From: Desulfobacterales bacterium
Lineage (GTDB): Bacteria; Desulfobacterota; Desulfobacteria; Desulfobacterales; JAFDCJ01
Length of the DNA stretch: 11,521 bases
Direction: 5' to 3'
Assembly: GCA_029939875.1 (NCBI GenBank)
Contig: JAOZSC010000042.1
Coordinates: forward strand, 1 to 11,521
Part shown: positions 7,529 to 11,521 of the stretch, one piece after another
How positions within the stretch are numbered: the first letter of the stretch is position 1
How the letters are laid out: each line of letters starts with the position of its first letter
The notes under the pieces: model-generated
The model's database searches: none
What the model was told of the DNA's origin: nothing
Seen by the model: only the letters and a program-made list of their open reading frames with translations
Program-made: the position numbers and the translations under genes

Positions 7529-8079
7529 AAAATTTAGCGATTGCAAGACGTTATTCTAAAGCGCTGTTGCTGATCGGAAAAGAAGACGGCCAGACCGAAA
7601 CTTACCGCGAGGAATTGGCGGGATTTTGCGGGCTGGTCGAAAACCAGGACGCCCTTGGTCGGGCAATTACCAATCCCCTCTACGATGCGGCCGGGCGGAG
7701 AAAAGTTTTACAGACTGTCATCGAAAAGCTGTCGCTTTCGTCGGTGATGCAATCTTTTTTAACCTTGCTGTTCGATAAGGGGCGTTTTATCTACCTGGAA
7801 AGCATTAATGATTTTTATCAAAAGCTGGCCGATGAATTAAAGGGCATCGCGCGGGCCAGCCTGGTTTCGGCCACCGAGCTTTCATCCGAAACCATTGAAA
7901 AGATTCGTGGCACCCTGTCACAAAAGACAGGTAAGGATATCATTCTGGAGGTTGAACAGGATCCGAGTCTCATCGGCGGCATTGTCAGCCGCATTGGGGA
8001 CCTTGTTCTGGACGGGAGTATCAAAACCCAATTACTCAACATGAGAGAATCTTTATTAAAAAGGGGTGAAGGTGCCTAA
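7525..8079 (+). CDS. atpH: ATP synthase F1 subunit delta
   Basis: Subunit delta sits on top of F1 and joins the alpha N-termini to the b/b' stalk; it is the bacterial counterpart of mitochondrial OSCP. The 184 residues match the family. The N-terminal helical domain has the signature ARRYSKALL (7-15) and [13 protein letters not shown] (50-62). The C-terminal domain has [20 protein letters not shown] (151-170), the conserved delta/OSCP signature. The start overlaps the end of atpF (ATGA) and its TAA overlaps the atpA ATG by one base, so atpX-atpF-atpH-atpA are tightly coupled in translation. Nothing in length or motifs is unusual. Confidence 0.96.
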   Translation: MKNLAIARRYSKALLLIGKEDGQTETYREELAGFCGLVENQDALGRAITNPLYDAAGRRKVLQTVIEKLSLSSVMQSFLTLLFDKGRFIYLESINDFYQKLADELKGIARASLVSATELSSETIEKIRGTLSQKTGKDIILEVEQDPSLIGGIVSRIGDLVLDGSIKTQLLNMRESLLKRGEGA

Positions 8080-9599
8080 TGGAACTAAGAGCAGAAGAAA
8101 TCAGTCAAATTATTAAGGAACAGATTACGGACTACGACAAGAAGGTTGAACTCAGTGAAACGGGTGTGGTCTTGTCGGTGGGAGATGGCATTGCCAGGGT
8201 CTACGGGCTTGACAACGTAATGGCGTTGGAACTTGTCGAATTTTCCGGCGGTATTCTGGGGCTCGCATTGAATCTTGAAGAAGACAATGTGGGTATCGCC
8301 ATCATGGGTGAGGACATCCACATCAAAGAGGGTGATCTGGTCAAACGCACTGGACGGATTGCCCAGGTACCAGTGGGTGAAGCGGTATTGGGACGCGTGG
8401 TTTCCGCCGTGGGCGAGCCCTTGGATGGCAAGGGTCCCATCGACACCAAGGAGTTTAGCCGGGTGGAAGTCGTCGCTCCCGGTGTCATTGCCCGTAAAAG
8501 CGTCCACGAGCCCTGCTATACCGGTTTGAAAGCCATCGACGCCATGACACCGGTCGGACGGGGCCAGCGGGAACTGATCATCGGCGATCGGCAGATTGGT
8601 AAAACCGCTTGCGCTGTTGATGCGATTTTAGCCCAGAAAGACACCGACATTTACTGCATTTACGTGGCCTGCGGGCAGAAGCAGTCGACGGTGGCCCAGG
8701 TTCATGCTGTTTTGGAAAAGCATGGCGCCATGGAGTACACCACTATCGTGTCGGCCTGTGCCAGTGACCCGGCTACCTTGCAGTACGTCGCACCCTATGC
8801 GGGATGTGCCATGGGAGAATATTTTCGTGACCGCAAGCAGCATGCCCTGATTATTTATGATGACCTGTCCAAACAGGCGGCCGCCTATCGCCAGGTCTCC
8901 CTGCTGCTCCGGCGCCCGCCTGGCCGTGAAGCCTATCCGGGAGATATTTTCTACAATCATTCCCGGCTGCTGGAACGGGCCGCCAAGCTCAATGACGATC
9001 TCGGGGCCGGATCGCTCACCGCACTGCCCATTATTGAAACCCAGGCCGGTGACGTGTCCGCTTACATCCCAACCAACGTGATATCCATTACCGACGGGCA
9101 GATTTACCTGGAACCGAGCCTGTTTTTTGCGGGTGTCCGACCGGCCATCAACGTCGGGTTGTCCGTATCCCGGGTCGGTGGTTCCGCCCAGGAGAAAGCC
9201 ATGAAACAGGTGGCCGGTACCCTGCGCCTGGACCTGGCCCAATACCGTGAACTGGAAGCCTTTGCCGCTTTCGGCAGCGACCTGGACAAGGCCACCCAGC
9301 GGCAGCTCACCCGGGGTGCCCGGCTGGTGGAAATTCTCAGACAGCCGCAATATCAGCCGCTGCCGCTGGAAAAGCAGGTCATGATTCTGTATGCCGGCAC
9401 CAAGGGATTTCTCGATGACTATCCCGTGGACGTGCTGGAAAAGTATGAGGGCGGACTGTATCCTTTCATCGAGGACCGGTATCCCCAGGTTTTTTCCGAA
9501 CTCAAGGAAAAAATGGCCATCGACGATGAGTTGGATAAGCAGATGACAGAGGCTTTGAAGGCCTACCACGAGGAATTCAAGGATACCATTAAAAGCTAG
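8079..9599 (+). CDS. atpA: ATP synthase F1 subunit alpha
   Basis: Alpha alternates with beta in the F1 hexamer. It binds nucleotide at non-catalytic sites and supplies an arginine to the neighbouring catalytic site. The 506 residues are full length. The N-terminal helix for delta binding is at about 1-20, the beta-barrel at about 25-95, and the nucleotide domain from about 96. That domain has Walker A GDRQIGKT (169-176), [12 protein letters not shown] (256-267, Walker B region), [15 protein letters not shown] (275-289) and the signature [17 protein letters not shown] (355-371), whose Arg365 is the probable arginine finger. The C-terminal helical domain runs from about 380. The AGGGG/GAAGG stretch before the ATG acts as ribosome binding site. 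A 106-nt gap follows before atpG, the longest inside the operon. Confidence 0.98.
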   Translation: MELRAEEISQIIKEQITDYDKKVELSETGVVLSVGDGIARVYGLDNVMALELVEFSGGILGLALNLEEDNVGIAIMGEDIHIKEGDLVKRTGRIAQVPVGEAVLGRVVSAVGEPLDGKGPIDTKEFSRVEVVAPGVIARKSVHEPCYTGLKAIDAMTPVGRGQRELIIGDRQIGKTACAVDAILAQKDTDIYCIYVACGQKQSTVAQVHAVLEKHGAMEYTTIVSACASDPATLQYVAPYAGCAMGEYFRDRKQHALIIYDDLSKQAAAYRQVSLLLRRPPGREAYPGDIFYNHSRLLERAAKLNDDLGAGSLTALPIIETQAGDVSAYIPTNVISITDGQIYLEPSLFFAGVRPAINVGLSVSRVGGSAQEKAMKQVAGTLRLDLAQYRELEAFAAFGSDLDKATQRQLTRGARLVEILRQPQYQPLPLEKQVMILYAGTKGFLDDYPVDVLEKYEGGLYPFIEDRYPQVFSELKEKMAIDDELDKQMTEALKAYHEEFKDTIKS

Positions 9600-9705
9600 G
9601 GCCGGTTCGGAATGCTCCACCCGCCGGGTTCCTTCAGATTTCAGAAGGGACGGCTGATGATTCCAACTATCCAACCTATCACGGTTTGCTAAAGGGCTGA
9701 TTTGT

Positions 9706-10602
9706 ATGGCGACATTAAAAGATATCCAGAATAAAATTGGTGCGGTTAAAAAAACCCAGCAAATTACCAAAGCCATGAACATGGTGGCGGCTTCCCGTTT
9801 GCGGGGTGCGCAGACCAGCATGGAGGCATTTCGCCCTTATGCCGGCAAGTTTGCCGAGGTCCTGGGCAGCCTGGCCGAAAGGGCCGGACAGGATGCCAGC
9901 CCTTTGCTGGTGCCCCGGGAAGAAGTCCGCAATATCCATGTGGTCCTGTGCACTTCCGACAGGGGGCTGTGCGGTGGTTTTAACATCAACCTGATCGAAA
10001 AGGCGCAAGCCTTTATGCAGGGGAAAACGGCCGGTGGGCAGGTGTCTTTTTCCTTTACCAATTTTGGCAAGAAAGGACGCGGCTGGAGCCGGAAAAACAA
10101 GCTGCAGATCGATGGCGAGCACCTGGGTGTTGTGGGTGCCAATTTCGGGTTCAACGTGGCATCGGTTTCGGGCCGCAGTCTGGTGGACGGTTTTCTGGAC
10201 GGCAGCTACGACGAAGTTTATCTGATCTACGCGGAATTTGTCAGCATGGCCCGCCAGGTTCCGGTGGTCAAACAGGTTCTGCCGGTCCCACCCATTGAAT
10301 CGGTGAGCGAAGGTGAAAAAGAAGCGGAGGGATCCTATCTTCCAGAGCACCTCTGTGAGCCTTCCGCCGACGAATTGCTGGGTGAAATGCTGCCGCGAAG
10401 CGTTTATGTCCAATTGTTCAGCGCTTTGCTGGAAACGTCGACCAGCGAGCATGCCGCTCGCATGATGGCCATGGACAACGCCACCACGGCTTGCAAGGAC
10501 ATGCTGGAAAACCTCACCCTGGTTTACAACAAGGCCCGGCAGGCCACCATCACCGCCGAACTGATGGACATTGTCGGCGGGGCCGAGGCGCTTAGAGGAT
10601 AA
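9706..10602 (+). CDS. atpG: ATP synthase F1 subunit gamma (rotor shaft)
   Basis: Gamma is the central shaft that turns inside the alpha3-beta3 ring and connects to the c ring through its globular part. The 298 residues are within or slightly above the usual range. The N-terminal helix has KIGAVKKTQQITKAMNMVA (10-28), the classic gamma start. The Rossmann-like globular part includes CTSDRGLCGGFN (82-93). The C-terminal helix has SEHAARMMAMDNAT (247-260) followed by the conserved LVYNKARQATITAEL (272-286). The stretch at about 199-220 (SEGEKEAEGSYLPEHLCEPS) is polar and probably a variable surface loop. I see no long cyanobacterial-type regulatory insertion with a cysteine pair. AAGGG at 9692-9696 precedes the ATG. 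Confidence 0.96.
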   Translation: MATLKDIQNKIGAVKKTQQITKAMNMVAASRLRGAQTSMEAFRPYAGKFAEVLGSLAERAGQDASPLLVPREEVRNIHVVLCTSDRGLCGGFNINLIEKAQAFMQGKTAGGQVSFSFTNFGKKGRGWSRKNKLQIDGEHLGVVGANFGFNVASVSGRSLVDGFLDGSYDEVYLIYAEFVSMARQVPVVKQVLPVPPIESVSEGEKEAEGSYLPEHLCEPSADELLGEMLPRSVYVQLFSALLETSTSEHAARMMAMDNATTACKDMLENLTLVYNKARQATITAELMDIVGGAEALRG

Positions 10603-10685
10603 GTGCCTTCCAATAGTTCTTATAATGAGGTTAAGTCCAGCTGCTTTTTAAAAAAAATACAATAGGGGTAACAACGAACAACATT

Positions 10686-10690
10686 GGAGG
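10686..10690 (+). promoter_or_regulatory. Strong Shine-Dalgarno sequence for atpD
   Basis: GGAGG lies 7 nt before the ATG at 10698 in an A-rich, probably unstructured leader (10651-10690). A good independent ribosome site fits the need for three beta per gamma and the 95-nt gap after atpG, which prevents direct translational coupling. Confidence 0.75.
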
Positions 10691-10697
10691 TTCTTAG

Positions 10698-11521
<824 letters not shown>

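Noticed and set aside
8628..9821. 397-codon minus-strand open frame over atpA and the atpG start
   Set aside because: Antisense shadow of a high-quality atpA frame. Its residues are low-quality (many His, Gln, Gly) and it crosses the end of atpA and the start of atpG. Length alone is not evidence.
9715..10452. 245-codon minus-strand open frame opposite atpG
   Set aside because: Antisense shadow of atpG with no family motifs and no ribosome binding site.

Overview
The window reads as an ordinary, vertically inherited chromosomal segment from a Gram-negative bacterium. It is most likely a Desulfobacterota (former Deltaproteobacteria) member, plausibly a Desulfobacteria-type sulfate reducer. 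This rests on the mreBCD-mrdA-rodA order, on an ATP synthase operon that starts with two different b-type stalk genes (b' then b) rather than atpI-atpB-atpE, on a bactofilin gene directly upstream of that operon, and on the general protein style. It is inferred without database searches. All confident genes are on the + strand.

Region 1 (about 1-5662) is the cell-elongation (Rod complex) cluster. After an AT-rich leader with a plausible extended -10 promoter come mreB (actin-like filament), mreC (periplasmic scaffold), mreD (membrane partner), mrdA (PBP2 transpeptidase) and rodA (SEDS glycosyltransferase). MreB filaments inside the cell orient a membrane complex in which RodA polymerises glycan strands, PBP2 cross-links them and MreC/MreD regulate PBP2. 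mreC and mreD overlap by 4 nt. The other gaps are short, so co-transcription is likely.

Region 2 (5795-6202) is a single bactofilin gene, a second type of polymer-forming cytoskeletal protein, lying between the wall cluster and the energy cluster.

Region 3 (6228-11521) is the F-type ATP synthase operon: atpX (b'), atpF (b), atpH (delta), atpA (alpha), atpG (gamma) and a 5' part of atpD (beta) cut by the window edge. It has the best promoter in the window: an A/T tract resembling an UP element, TTGACA, an 18-nt spacer and an extended -10 TGGTATAGA, with an inverted repeat across the -10. The genes for Fo subunits a and c do not lie directly upstream, so they must be elsewhere; coupling-ion specificity therefore cannot be judged here.

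I found no RNA genes, CRISPR arrays, insertion sequences, integrases, convincing intrinsic terminators or signs of horizontal transfer. I do not think the window holds an undescribed system. The points most worth a second look are the atp promoter architecture, signal-peptide-like N-termini on both b subunits, a Cys3His version of the PBP2 zinc site, and the bactofilin position.
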